DNA of 48,993 nucleotides from Candidatus Thalassarchaeum betae (GTDB lineage: Archaea > Thermoplasmatota > Poseidoniia > Poseidoniales > Thalassarchaeaceae). Location of the stretch: the NCBI GenBank assembly GCA_022448665.1, contig JAKUUO010000010.1, positions 1 to 48,993 of the forward strand, read 5' to 3'. Positions 1 to 7,939 of the stretch are shown here, piece after piece; within the stretch, counting starts at the first letter, position 1, and each line of letters begins with the position of its first letter. The position numbers and the translations under genes are program-made. The notes beneath the pieces are model-generated. The model did no database searches and was not told where the DNA came from. It saw nothing but the letters and a program-made list of their open reading frames with translations.

Positions 1-393
1 CAACCCGACGCCAATCATTCCACCGATGATACTGTGTGTGGACCATACTGGTAGGCCGTATCTCGTGGCTATAGTAAGCCAGACAGCCGCTGCCATCATG
101 GCAGCGATGAAGCCGTACATCAGATCAGCGGAAATCGCATCAACCAGTGCCTGGTTATCGAAATCAACAACAAGGATCCCTTTGCGAACCGTGTCCGTAA
201 CCGCATCTCCAGCAAAGAAAGCGCCTATGAACTCGAAGATTGCAGCGACGATTACTGCTTGCTTGAGCGTCAGGGCGCGAGAGCCGACAGACGTCCCCAT
301 CGCATTCGCAACATCGTTGGCACCGATATTCCACGCGAGATACGCGCAGACCAATATCGAAACAAACAGGACGAGTCCCATCAGGGGTTCCAT
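1..393 (-). CDS. pitA: PiT-family inorganic phosphate transporter, N-terminal part (runs off the window)
   Basis: The first 131 codons of an integral membrane protein are present; the rest lies before position 1. It would import phosphate (or a metal-phosphate complex) with a cation across the cytoplasmic membrane. The N-terminal helix leads into the PiT signature NIGANDVANAMGTSVGS, followed by a second helix with FEFIGAF and a conserved GDAVTDTVRKG-like turn, then another helix and WSTHSIIGG, which matches the PiT motif around P-x-S-x-T-H. The start is ATG at 393, with an in-frame alternative ATG at 381. The upstream CcdA-like gene ends 37 nt earlier on the same strand, so the two could share a transcript. 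The family call is firm; the substrate is inferred from the family. Confidence 0.9.
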   Translation of the reverse strand, partial: MEPLMGLVLFVSILVCAYLAWNIGANDVANAMGTSVGSRALTLKQAVIVAAIFEFIGAFFAGDAVTDTVRKGILVVDFDNQALVDAISADLMYGFIAAMMAAAVWLTIATRYGLPVWSTHSIIGGMIGVGL

Positions 394-430
394 TGATTCG
401 CGCGCGCCGCTGATGGTACTTGACTTCTGC

Positions 431-1876
431 TCAGAGCAAACTTGCGACGGTTTCTGGCTGCGTCAGATAGATGAGCAGGCCGATTCCGGCGAACATCATC
501 ATCCATGCCCCTGTTGCCTTGACTACTCCTGTCGAGCGGCGCAGGAAGTCGAGCATGGCCTGACGTCCCATCCCGACCAGCACGGTCACGGTAATCATGA
601 GAAGTGTGACAGAAAGGATGAGCCCCGCCATCCCAGTGGCGAAGGCGCCCCCGCCGACGACTGCGAGCCAAGCGACGAACGGGAAGACAGCCGCCGCGGT
701 GCAGTCCACAGAGGCCGCGCTGTAGCCGATGCCCCACAGGTACATGTTGCGGCGTGGCGTGAATTGCTCATCCATCTCGGTGGTTTGGTAGCGGTCGAGA
801 GTCCTCTGGACCCAAGCCAGAAGATGCGAGGTCCAACCGAGCAGCATGAGTCCCCCTAGGATGACTAGGAGCCATGCGATTCCCACAGCGATATCGTGCA
901 GCACGCCAGACAGGTCGATGATGCCGCCCAGTCCGAATATGATCGCACCGACCGCCCCGAAGAAGGTCAGCTGGCCCAGAGCGGCATAACCACCTACCTC
1001 GAATGATTTGGGCATGCTCCCAGAGAGCTTGCCCGCCTCACGCAGCTCGTCCTCCCTCATACCGAGGTTGAGGTAGTATGCGATGTAGGATGGCAGGACC
1101 GGGAAGGCGCACGGGGAGAAATAGACGAGGACGCCAAGGAACAGGCCAATCACAAAGACTCCCGTTAGGGAGCGGTCGGCCTTCTCGATGCCGAACCGCA
1201 GTGACTCCGCCTCACCCCCATTCGCCCTCTGTATCGCCGAGTCGAATGACTCCCAGCCATCCAACGGGGTCCCGGTGCCTTCCTTGGCCACGACGTATCC
1301 CTCATGGTCGATCACCAGCGCCAGAGGAAGGTTCTGCGCTGAGTAGTACTCGACGAGGTCCCCTCTTCCCCCATCATCGAGCAGCACGGAGTCAGTGGCC
1401 CCATTGACCACAGGCCAGCGCATGTGCCTGGAGGAATCAGCATCGCCGAAGGTCTCGTTGATGCGCTCAAAGGGCTCGTAGCCGTACCAGGAACCGATGG
1501 ATATGGCCACCACCGGGTATCCCCCTCCGAGCCCGCTCCAAGCGTCGATGTTCAGATCTATATGCTCCTGAACGTAGTGGCAGTTGCCGCAGTCCACCGC
1601 CATGAAGTCAAGGACGACGACGTTTCCTCTCAGACTCGAGAGTCGTACCACCCCGCTATCGTCCGCGATAGCATCATCGATGCCGGTGCGGTTCATCGAG
1701 GCGACTTCGAAGTCAGGCACCAACTCGACGTCTTCGGACACCCCGTATGCCGAGGACGATAGGCCGAACAGGCTGAGCGAGGAGTACCCGATGATGCAGA
1801 ACAGGACGATGCCGACGCCGAACGCCTGCCAGGTCTCCCTTTGGCGCAGAACGCCGAAGTCCAGACCCGCTACCAT
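431..1876 (-). CDS. Thioredoxin-like domain fused to CcdA/DsbD-type membrane electron carrier
   Basis: A 481-residue membrane protein. Residues 17-38 form a signal anchor. Residues about 50-220 are an extracytoplasmic thioredoxin fold with a redox pair, C96 and C99, in VDCGNC. Residues about 237-475 are six or so membrane helices of the CcdA/DsbD type, with one cysteine in SPCAFP (C256) and its partner in SVDCTAA (C392). Such proteins pass electrons from cytoplasmic thioredoxin across the membrane to thiol substrates outside. Having both modules in one chain means the terminal acceptor is built in. The frame stays open upstream to 2032, but that part is antisense to the tRNA-Val gene, so I start at ATG 1876; ATG 1966 is possible. 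Targets could include the CxxxC SCO1-like proteins at the far end of the window (inference). Confidence 0.85.
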   Translation of the reverse strand: MVAGLDFGVLRQRETWQAFGVGIVLFCIIGYSSLSLFGLSSSAYGVSEDVELVPDFEVASMNRTGIDDAIADDSGVVRLSSLRGNVVVLDFMAVDCGNCHYVQEHIDLNIDAWSGLGGGYPVVAISIGSWYGYEPFERINETFGDADSSRHMRWPVVNGATDSVLLDDGGRGDLVEYYSAQNLPLALVIDHEGYVVAKEGTGTPLDGWESFDSAIQRANGGEAESLRFGIEKADRSLTGVFVIGLFLGVLVYFSPCAFPVLPSYIAYYLNLGMREDELREAGKLSGSMPKSFEVGGYAALGQLTFFGAVGAIIFGLGGIIDLSGVLHDIAVGIAWLLVILGGLMLLGWTSHLLAWVQRTLDRYQTTEMDEQFTPRRNMYLWGIGYSAASVDCTAAAVFPFVAWLAVVGGGAFATGMAGLILSVTLLMITVTVLVGMGRQAMLDFLRRSTGVVKATGAWMMMFAGIGLLIYLTQPETVASLL

Positions 1877-1941
1877 GGAACGCCGACCTAGGGCCGACTT
1901 TTGATTCCGGCGGGAGTCCTGCTCCCGTACCGAGTCATCAC

Positions 1942-1949
1942 GCTTATTG
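1942..1949 (+). promoter_or_regulatory. Candidate TATA-like box of tRNA-Val(CAC)
   Basis: GCTTATTG lies 26-33 nt before the mature 5' end of tRNA-Val(CAC), the distance expected for an archaeal TATA element serving a tRNA with a near-mature 5' end. It is the only AT-rich patch just upstream. No mapped transcript supports it. Confidence 0.3.
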
Positions 1950-1974
1950 CCGACTCGCGCTGGCATCGAGGCAC

Positions 1975-2047
1975 GGGCTCGTGGTCTAGGGGTTATGACG
2001 TCGCCTTCACACGGCGAAGATCGCAGGTTCAATTCCTGCCGAGCCCA
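1975..2047 (+). tRNA. tRNA-Val (anticodon CAC)
   Basis: A complete cloverleaf: acceptor GGGCTCG (1975-1981) pairs with CGAGCCC (2040-2046). The anticodon stem TCGCC/GGCGA closes a loop TTCACAC with anticodon CAC. The T arm reads GCAGGTTCAATTCCTGC. The discriminator is A (2047) and CCA is encoded at 2048-2050, one base before the opposing deoC stop codon. It closely resembles the tRNA-Val(TAC) gene at 30005. Confidence 0.96.
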
Positions 2048-2051
2048 CCAC

Positions 2052-2753
2052 TCAATCCACTAGGTCATCGAGCAGGGTCGAGGCACCGATTCTCAGCCTC
2101 GCAGGGCCCTCGATGGTGGAGTCCTCAGAGTGTAAGACGCCGAGCAGCCTCTCAACATCGCTCTTAGTCCCAATTCCGCCTGACAACTTGACCCCACGCC
2201 TATCCCCCATTGTCACACCATGCCTCATCACTTCGAACGCGAGGATTCCAGCCGCCTCATCGCTGCACCCGCCTCGCTTGCCGGTACAGCTCTTGACGAA
2301 CTCAGCGCCTGCTGCAAGTGCCATCCGAACTACTGCGCGCATGCTTCTCTCTCCGAGCAGCGGAGTCTCGATGATGACCTTAAGCGCGCAACCGGCCGAT
2401 GCCTCGCGCATGGCGAGCAGCATAGCGAGCTCAGGCTCGCGTGGGAAGTCCTCCGCATCGCGCGGCTCTAGGACGCAGTCGATTTCATCCGCACCCGCTT
2501 TGACCGCAACTCGAATCGACTCTGATAAGGCACTTGGATCATCATCGCCTATTGGGAATCCCCCTGCTACAGCCGCCAGTGCGATACCATCGTCCAAGCG
2601 ACTCCTGACATAAGCGACGTGCTCAGAGAACACGCACACTGCGGCCGGGCGGTGGGTGTTTGCCCGCTGGCACAGCGCATCGAGGTCGGCCTCACTGGCA
2701 TCATGATCGAGCAAGGTCAAGTCGAGCAAGTCGAGTACGCTCCGCGCGTCCAT
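2052..2753 (-). CDS. deoC: Deoxyribose-phosphate aldolase
   Basis: A 233-residue TIM-barrel aldolase that cleaves 2-deoxyribose 5-phosphate to glyceraldehyde 3-phosphate and acetaldehyde, in deoxynucleoside salvage. Visible family marks are LDLTLLDH near the N-terminus, AGGFPIG (64-69), the acidic strand DEIDCVLE (89-96), the Schiff-base lysine K154 in FVKSCTG, and the second active-site lysine K189 in GVKLSGGI. The open frame extends to 2828, but the start MDARSV at 2753 leaves 8 nt to serC instead of an overlap. It is the second gene of a serC-deoC pair. Its stop codon lies one base from the CCA end of tRNA-Val on the other strand. Confidence 0.92.
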   Translation of the reverse strand: MDARSVLDLLDLTLLDHDASEADLDALCQRANTHRPAAVCVFSEHVAYVRSRLDDGIALAAVAGGFPIGDDDPSALSESIRVAVKAGADEIDCVLEPRDAEDFPREPELAMLLAMREASAGCALKVIIETPLLGERSMRAVVRMALAAGAEFVKSCTGKRGGCSDEAAGILAFEVMRHGVTMGDRRGVKLSGGIGTKSDVERLLGVLHSEDSTIEGPARLRIGASTLLDDLVD

Positions 2754-2761
2754 CCCACCAC

Positions 2762-3910
2762 TCAACCGTGTCGCGACTCGAAGTCGCGCATGAATCCGAC
2801 GAGCGCCCTGACACTCTCCATCGGACACCCATTGTACATACTGGCGCGGATGCCGCCGACGCTGCGGTGGCCCTTGAGGCCACCCATGCCGGCAGCGCTG
2901 GCCTCTTCTAGGAACACGCTCTCGAGCTCCTCATCTGCAAGCCGCCAAGTTACGTTCATCACCGAGCGCGAGCCCCCACGGGCATGCGGCCTCCAGAAGT
3001 CGCTTCGGTCCAACTCACCGTAAAGCAGAGCGGCCTTGGCTCGATTGCGCTCGATTGCGCCATCTAGACCTCCGTTTCTCTCGACCCAGGCGAAGACCCG
3101 GTCGAGCACGTAGATTCCGAATGTGTTGGGGGTGTTGAACATGGAGCCCTTGGAGATGTGGGTATTGTAGTCGAGCATGGTCGGAATCCCTTCCTTGGCC
3201 CTTGAAATCGCCCACGGTGAGAGGATGACGAGGGTCACGCCGCTCGGCCCGAGGTTCTTCTGCGCACCCGCATAGATCACATCGTGCGCTGCCACATCTA
3301 TCGGCACGCCGCAGATGTCCGAGCTGGCATCGACGACCCTCGGTTTGCCTCCGCATTCTGGCAGATGGTGGTACTGGGTCCCGTAGAGGGTGTTGTTTGA
3401 GGTGTAGTGGACGTATGCAGCATCTTCGCGGATGGTGTAGTCACCATCTTGGGGGACCGACCTGAAACCATTGGCAGAATCGTCCCATGCAGCCGCTGTA
3501 TCTCCGACCTGCCCAGCCTCCTTGAGCGCTTTCTGCGACCAGTCCCCCGTCACTAGGAAATCAGCCTTCTCGCCCTCGGAGAGCAGGTTCAGTGCAGTCA
3601 TGTAGAACTGGGTCGAAGCACCACCCTGGAGGAACAGCACCTCGTAGTCGTCGGGAACTGAAAGAACCCCCCTGATCCGCTCCACAGCAGAGTCGATGAC
3701 GCTCTGGAAGGTGGGGCTTCGGTGAGAGACCTCCAGTAGGCCGAAACCACTGTCAAGTAGGTTGGGCAGAGTGGCCGCCACTTCCTCGACCACTTCGAGC
3801 GGCAGGACAGCAGGCCCAGCGCCGAAGTTGTGGATGCGACCAGTTGGTTCCACGTTCCGTCGCGCCCGCTTCGGGTCTTTCAGCCCATCGGAGACCACGA
3901 CAGGGTTCAT
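2762..3910 (-). CDS. serC: Phosphoserine aminotransferase
   Basis: A 382-residue class V aminotransferase converting 3-phosphohydroxypyruvate and glutamate to O-phosphoserine and 2-oxoglutarate, in serine synthesis. It starts its fold with HNFGAGPAVLP, followed by EVSHRSPTF and LQGGASTQF, all typical of SerC. The PLP lysine is K218 in YAGAQKNLGPSG. The C-terminal part contains SMYNGCP, also family-like. It is a bacterial-type SerC rather than the archaeal alanine-glyoxylate type. The start codon is 24 nt from the divergent pdxT GTG, so the two promoters must overlap coding sequence. The product feeds serine synthesis; a SerB-like HAD protein and a SerK-like protein occur elsewhere in the window. 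Confidence 0.93.
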   Translation of the reverse strand: MNPVVVSDGLKDPKRARRNVEPTGRIHNFGAGPAVLPLEVVEEVAATLPNLLDSGFGLLEVSHRSPTFQSVIDSAVERIRGVLSVPDDYEVLFLQGGASTQFYMTALNLLSEGEKADFLVTGDWSQKALKEAGQVGDTAAAWDDSANGFRSVPQDGDYTIREDAAYVHYTSNNTLYGTQYHHLPECGGKPRVVDASSDICGVPIDVAAHDVIYAGAQKNLGPSGVTLVILSPWAISRAKEGIPTMLDYNTHISKGSMFNTPNTFGIYVLDRVFAWVERNGGLDGAIERNRAKAALLYGELDRSDFWRPHARGGSRSVMNVTWRLADEELESVFLEEASAAGMGGLKGHRSVGGIRASMYNGCPMESVRALVGFMRDFESRHG

Positions 3911-3934
3911 TTTCGAGTGGCCGGACGGGTAGAC

Positions 3935-4540
3935 GTGCTTCGCATAGGTCTAGTCATGCTGCAGGGCGCTCGCCACGTCCACATCGCTGCGCTGCGCCGA
4001 GCGGCCGATGAGTCCGGAATCGAGGTCGAGATACACGAGTTGCGTAAGGCCTCCGATCTAGCCGCCGCAGACCCTCACGCCATCGTAATGCCCGGAGGGG
4101 AGTCCACCACGATGCGACTCACCGGAAACGATGCGGCATCCAGGCTCCTCCCGGCTCTCTTCAAGTGGATACGCTCGGACGACTCTCGACCGGTCTTGGG
4201 GACCTGTGCGGGTGCGATAATCCTAGCCGACCCGCAGGACGGCGGCGCGCCTCTGGTCGATGCTGATATTGACCGCAACGCGTACGGCAGCCAGGCCGAC
4301 TCGTTCCAGGCCACCCTCGAGGCCTCGCTGCTCGGCCGCGACTTCCCGGGGGTGTTCATCCGCGCCCCGAGGTTCGCAGCACACGGCGATGCCGCCGAGG
4401 TGTCCGCGCGCAACGGGGACGAGATTGTTGGAGTCAGGACTGGAAACAGACTCGCCCTGACATTCCATCCCGAACTGTCGGCCGACATCGGCTTCCACCG
4501 CTGGCTGCTGGAGACGGCAGCGGCGAGGGGTGGAGTATGA
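3935..4540 (+). CDS. pdxT: Pyridoxal 5'-phosphate synthase glutaminase subunit
   Basis: A 201-residue class I glutamine amidotransferase that supplies ammonia to PdxS for PLP synthesis. The oxyanion strand PGGESTTM (53-60), nucleophile C91 in LGTCAG, and H178/E180 in FHPEL complete the triad. The frame is open from 3830, but the extension is antisense to serC. GTG 3935 gives a protein of normal PdxT length starting VLRIGLVMLQG; GTG 3917 is the alternative. No pdxS gene is present in the window, so the synthase partner must be encoded elsewhere. It overlaps the next gene by ATGA (4537-4540). SerC, a PLP enzyme, is transcribed divergently. Confidence 0.92.
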   Translation: MLRIGLVMLQGARHVHIAALRRAADESGIEVEIHELRKASDLAAADPHAIVMPGGESTTMRLTGNDAASRLLPALFKWIRSDDSRPVLGTCAGAIILADPQDGGAPLVDADIDRNAYGSQADSFQATLEASLLGRDFPGVFIRAPRFAAHGDAAEVSARNGDEIVGVRTGNRLALTFHPELSADIGFHRWLLETAAARGGV

Positions 4541-5682
4541 GCATCAGCCTGAGGTTGCCGCAGGTCCCCGACCTGCACGAGCCGCCCGAGGAGGCCGACG
4601 CCGAGGGCTGCATCCAGTGCCAGATGGGCAGCAAGCTGGTGCTCTTCGTCACAGGGAACTGCCATTGGCGATGCGACTACTGCCCTCTGTCCGAGACACG
4701 TCGCGACATCGACCACATGTTCGCCAATGAGCGCCAATGCGACGACTTCGACGAGGTCATCGAGGAGGCTCGGGCGATGCGCGCAACGGGTGCTGGAATC
4801 ACCGGCGGCGACCCGCTGATGGCCCGCGAGCGGACCCTGGAGGGTATCAGGCGGCTGAAGGCCGAGTTCGGCACGGGATTCCACTTGCACATGTACACCA
4901 GCATCCCGTTCCGACCCGAGTGGGCCGACGAGTTCGCCGAGGCCGGACTCGACGAGATCCGCTTCCACTTCCTCGACCTCGAAGCGGAGCAGTACCGCGA
5001 GACCATCACAGCATGCTCGGCTGCGGGAATATTCACCGGAGTCGAGCTTCCATGCGAGCCGGACAAGGAGTCAGAACTGTTCGAATTACTCGAGACGCTT
5101 CGCGACTTCAATATCTCGTTCCTCAATCTGAACGAGCTGGAGATCACCGTTGGCAACATCGACAACATGGAGTTGCGGGGATTCAACCTCTCTACCGAGA
5201 TCACCGCCGGTGCCGCCGGTTCCGCAGAACTGGCCTTGGCACTGCGTGACAGGACCATGGCTGCAGAACGAGGCGAGACTGACCCTCTGGACGGCCGAAC
5301 GCGCGAACCATACGGGTATCACCTCAAGTTCTGCACCGCCGTCTACAAGGACGCCGGACAGCTTCGCCGACGATTCCTCAGGAGAGGGGAGGCGACCATC
5401 GCTCCTCACGAGACGCTCACAGAGGACGCGACTCTGATGTTCGGGGCAATCTACTCCTCTGAGGAGGATCAGGCCGCTTGGATTGATGAGATCACCGAGC
5501 AGACCGACCTGCCGCGTAGATTCATGCTCTGGGATGCCGAGAACGGGCGAATCGAGATTCCTCTGGTGGTAGCGGAGACTATTGCAGAAGACGTCGATGC
5601 GCCGGTGGCGATGATCGAGGTGACGCCTACATTCGAGAGGATGGAAGTCACCGTCGTGTGGCTGAACGAGAAGGGCGTGTAG
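4537..5682 (+). CDS. Radical SAM protein related to pyruvate formate-lyase activating enzymes (COG2108-like)
   Basis: A 381-residue radical SAM protein. The cluster-binding motif is C42-x3-C46-x2-C49 (NCHWRCDYCPLS). A second pair, C25 and C28 (GCIQCQ), precedes it and may bind a metal or a second cluster. GITGGDPL (about 91) is the usual glycine-rich SAM-contact strand. The remaining barrel strands and a C-terminal domain rich in acidic residues follow. I place it with the archaeal family COG2108, which has no established reaction. It overlaps pdxT by 4 nt, so the two are probably co-translated, which hints at, but does not show, a link to PLP or amino-acid metabolism. Family call firm, function unknown. 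Confidence 0.8.
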   Translation: MSISLRLPQVPDLHEPPEEADAEGCIQCQMGSKLVLFVTGNCHWRCDYCPLSETRRDIDHMFANERQCDDFDEVIEEARAMRATGAGITGGDPLMARERTLEGIRRLKAEFGTGFHLHMYTSIPFRPEWADEFAEAGLDEIRFHFLDLEAEQYRETITACSAAGIFTGVELPCEPDKESELFELLETLRDFNISFLNLNELEITVGNIDNMELRGFNLSTEITAGAAGSAELALALRDRTMAAERGETDPLDGRTREPYGYHLKFCTAVYKDAGQLRRRFLRRGEATIAPHETLTEDATLMFGAIYSSEEDQAAWIDEITEQTDLPRRFMLWDAENGRIEIPLVVAETIAEDVDAPVAMIEVTPTFERMEVTVVWLNEKGV

Positions 5683-5729
5683 GAGCGTTCTCGTTGGGTT
5701 CATAGAGCCTCGACTTTCGTTGCCTCTCC

Positions 5730-7568
5730 GTGCCGGTCAGAAGGGGCAATCCCGAGAGTGCGGGGGTGAACCGCTACCGCAGGCTTTCCGCCTCTCAGGT
5801 CATCCTCTGGAAGTCCTGCAACAGGCTCTGGTACTACACTTACATAGAGCGCCTGAAGAGCCCCCTCCCTCCTCAGATCATACGTGGCAACGCGGTAGAG
5901 GAGTGCATCTGCCGAGTGCTCAGGGACTCCCCGGCGCTGGTCACCGCCGATGCCGCCGATGAGATGACCTCTCCCCTTCTGGAAGACGGCTCGCCCGCCT
6001 ACGACAACCCGTTGGCATGGCCCGCTCCGACTCTAGTCGAGCTGACCGAGGACCAGTGGCCCACTGACCGCGACTCGCTCGAGGCGTGGGCGATGGCGAG
6101 GGCCGATGTCCACTTTGAGGCCTGCTGGGAGGCCGCTGTGCTCGACTGGGAGTCCATTCCCAACCGAGTCGGCTCGGTCGACGCCGCAGACCCCGATGAG
6201 GGGCTCGCGATGACCAGAGCAGGCCTGCGACTCCATCTCGACCAGGTGCAGGCGTGTATCGAGGCGAGCGGAGGGCCCGGCCTGACCGATTGGCGCAAAG
6301 GTGGCTCGAGAGGCGACTGGCCGGCCCCAGACGGCTTCCCGCGAGTCTGGAACGAGGTTCACCCCGCCGCCCGCGATTCAGAGATCACATGGTGCGAGGC
6401 CTGGGAGATCGCACGACCGTGGTTCGTCGACCCGGATGCTGGGCAGTTCAAACTGACCACATCGCACCCGGACGAGTGGTTCCAGGGGGAATACGACATG
6501 GTGTACGACTGGACCGGAAAGATCCGGATAATCGACCTCAAGGCCTCAATCGGCAAGGGCGACCGCTCAGGTGGCTATATCGAGCAACTGCGCCTCTACG
6601 GCTGGCTGTGGTGGGAGACCCACGGTCACGCTGACGAAGTCGAGGCGCTGGAGATCTGGTATCTGGGGCCGGGCACGGTCAAGGACGTCCCCCGGCCCAG
6701 TGCGGAGGAGTTGGAGGCCCTCACCGAGGAGCTGTCGGAACTCTATCAGAAAATACACTCGCGCGACCCGTCGATCGACGAGTGCCCCCCTGAACCGGCC
6801 CCATTGCGCTACTTCGACGAGGGCGGCATACCCTCTGCAACGCCTGTCGACCCCGACCCCAGAGCCCGATGCATCCGCTGCGAGCTCAGAGGGGTTTGCG
6901 AGGGCAGCGAGCACGATCTCGAGCTGCCACTGGAGCGCAGCATAGACCGCTTCGGGCACAGATGGCCGGTGACCCCGCTGGGCGAGATAGTGACCCGCGT
7001 CAGCGTGGTCGGCGAGGTCTCGGGGCTGCGCGGGCCGAATCTGGCCGCCGACGGCACTGTCGACCTCTCTTTCACCCTGCAGGAGGGCTACGACCGCGCC
7101 AAGGTCCAGCCGTCGCGCTACGGCAGCCCCACGGATGTGACGCGCTCGATACGCGACGGCAGCAGAGTCAGGATCGACAACGCGATGGCGTCGGTCTGGC
7201 GCGGCGAAGTGGTCCTCGACCTCGACGCCAAGTCATCGGTGGAGATGGCAGATGACTCCGACTCTGCACCCATCGTCGACATCGAGACCAAGGTGAACGC
7301 CGTCGGCAGGGTATGGGCGATCAACGCCTTCCCTGACGGTGTCGGTGTCACGAGGTGGTCGGTCACCATCGTCGACCAGACTGGCTCGGCAGGCGTGGTC
7401 GCGTTCAAGCAGTTCATCCCGATTGCCGCAGCGGGCGTTTCGCGAGGTGACGAGATAGCCATACTCAACGGGGAGATCGGCGAGTTCAACGGTCAGCCGC
7501 AGGTCCGGATAGGTCCGGGCGGACGACTCGTGCTCCTGCGCGAAGCATCGAAAGTACCCGACTTCTGA
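5730..7568 (+). CDS. Fe-S PD-(D/E)XK nuclease (Cas4/Dna2/AddB-like) fused to two OB folds
   Basis: A 612-residue protein. The N-terminus SASQVILWKSCNRLWYY resembles the start of Cas4/RecB-type nucleases and carries C30. The nuclease core has GEYDMVYD (D256), IIDLKAS (D269, K271) and QLRLYGWLWW (Q286, Y290), that is, motifs II, III and IV. CIRCELRGVC supplies C381, C384 and C390. C30 plus this trio is the four-cysteine Fe-S arrangement of Cas4, AddB and Dna2. Residues about 410-510 and 515-605 look like two OB folds (VSVVGEVSGL... and VNAVGRVWAI...), suggesting single-strand DNA binding. Expected role: processing of DNA ends or flaps in repair or replication. No cas genes are nearby. The start is GTG 5730, or GTG 5766. 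It ends 5 nt before tRNA-Ser. Confidence 0.75.
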   Translation: MPVRRGNPESAGVNRYRRLSASQVILWKSCNRLWYYTYIERLKSPLPPQIIRGNAVEECICRVLRDSPALVTADAADEMTSPLLEDGSPAYDNPLAWPAPTLVELTEDQWPTDRDSLEAWAMARADVHFEACWEAAVLDWESIPNRVGSVDAADPDEGLAMTRAGLRLHLDQVQACIEASGGPGLTDWRKGGSRGDWPAPDGFPRVWNEVHPAARDSEITWCEAWEIARPWFVDPDAGQFKLTTSHPDEWFQGEYDMVYDWTGKIRIIDLKASIGKGDRSGGYIEQLRLYGWLWWETHGHADEVEALEIWYLGPGTVKDVPRPSAEELEALTEELSELYQKIHSRDPSIDECPPEPAPLRYFDEGGIPSATPVDPDPRARCIRCELRGVCEGSEHDLELPLERSIDRFGHRWPVTPLGEIVTRVSVVGEVSGLRGPNLAADGTVDLSFTLQEGYDRAKVQPSRYGSPTDVTRSIRDGSRVRIDNAMASVWRGEVVLDLDAKSSVEMADDSDSAPIVDIETKVNAVGRVWAINAFPDGVGVTRWSVTIVDQTGSAGVVAFKQFIPIAAAGVSRGDEIAILNGEIGEFNGQPQVRIGPGGRLVLLREASKVPDF

Positions 7569-7572
7569 ATGG

Positions 7573-7655
7573 CGCCGAGAGAGGGATTTGAACCCCCGCG
7601 TCCAATGGACAGTGGATTTCGAATCCACCGCAATACCGGGCTATGCGATCTCGGC
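7573..7655 (-). tRNA. tRNA-Ser (anticodon CGA)
   Basis: On the minus strand the acceptor GCCGAGA (7655-7649) pairs with TCTCGGC (7580-7574), discriminator G. The anticodon arm GTGGA-TTCGAAA-TCCAC gives anticodon CGA. A long variable arm (TGTCCATTGGACGC region) marks it as a class II tRNA, as expected for serine. CCA is encoded (7572-7570 on the minus strand), just past the stop codon of the convergent nuclease gene. An AT-rich patch, CTTATCTCTAAT on the minus strand near 7676-7687, could be its TATA element. Confidence 0.95.
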
Positions 7656-7710
7656 AGCGCTCCGGCCACCTGCGGATTAGAGATAAGTCTGACTAGGGTC
7701 CCCCAGCCCC

Positions 7711-7911
7711 ATGGAGGTCGAGGTGGAGCACGACGGGGAGGTCCTGTCGGTGGTGTCGGAGGGCCCGCTCACCATCTCCGAGGTTCTCGAGCGGCTTGGG
7801 ATTCCAGCATCTACTGTTCTTGCAGTGCATGGCGATACGATAGTCCCTCACACCTCCCGTATCGAGTCCGACTTGCGATTGGAGCTAATCGTGGTTTCAT
7901 CGGGCGGTTGA
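7711..7911 (+). CDS. Ubiquitin-like beta-grasp protein ending in Gly-Gly (SAMP/ThiS type)
   Basis: A 66-residue beta-grasp protein. It begins with two beta strands (MEVEVEHDGEVLSV), has the central helix TISEVLERLGI, and a strand with VLAVHGDTIV. It ends VVSSGG, so the chain stops exactly at the diglycine that is adenylated and thiocarboxylated in ThiS, MoaD, Urm1 and archaeal SAMP proteins. It could act as a sulfur carrier for tRNA 2-thiolation or thiamin, or as a protein modifier. No E1-like partner is in the window. It is shorter and more acidic than the other beta-grasp protein at 33313, so the two probably have different jobs. It converges with the lipoprotein gene 28 nt away. Confidence 0.8.
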   Translation: MEVEVEHDGEVLSVVSEGPLTISEVLERLGIPASTVLAVHGDTIVPHTSRIESDLRLELIVVSSGG

Positions 7912-7939
7912 CTCGCGAGGATTTGATCCCCGGTCCCGA

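Noticed and set aside
1877..2032. N-terminal extension of the CcdA-like protein
   Set aside because: It would be antisense to tRNA-Val(CAC) and has no homology-like content; ATG 1876 places the membrane anchor correctly.
4075..4968. A 297-codon frame on the minus strand
   Set aside because: Antisense to pdxT and the radical SAM gene, both well supported.
5730..7568. The nuclease as part of a CRISPR-Cas locus (Cas4)
   Set aside because: No repeat-spacer array and no other cas gene in the window; the length and OB folds are not Cas4-like.
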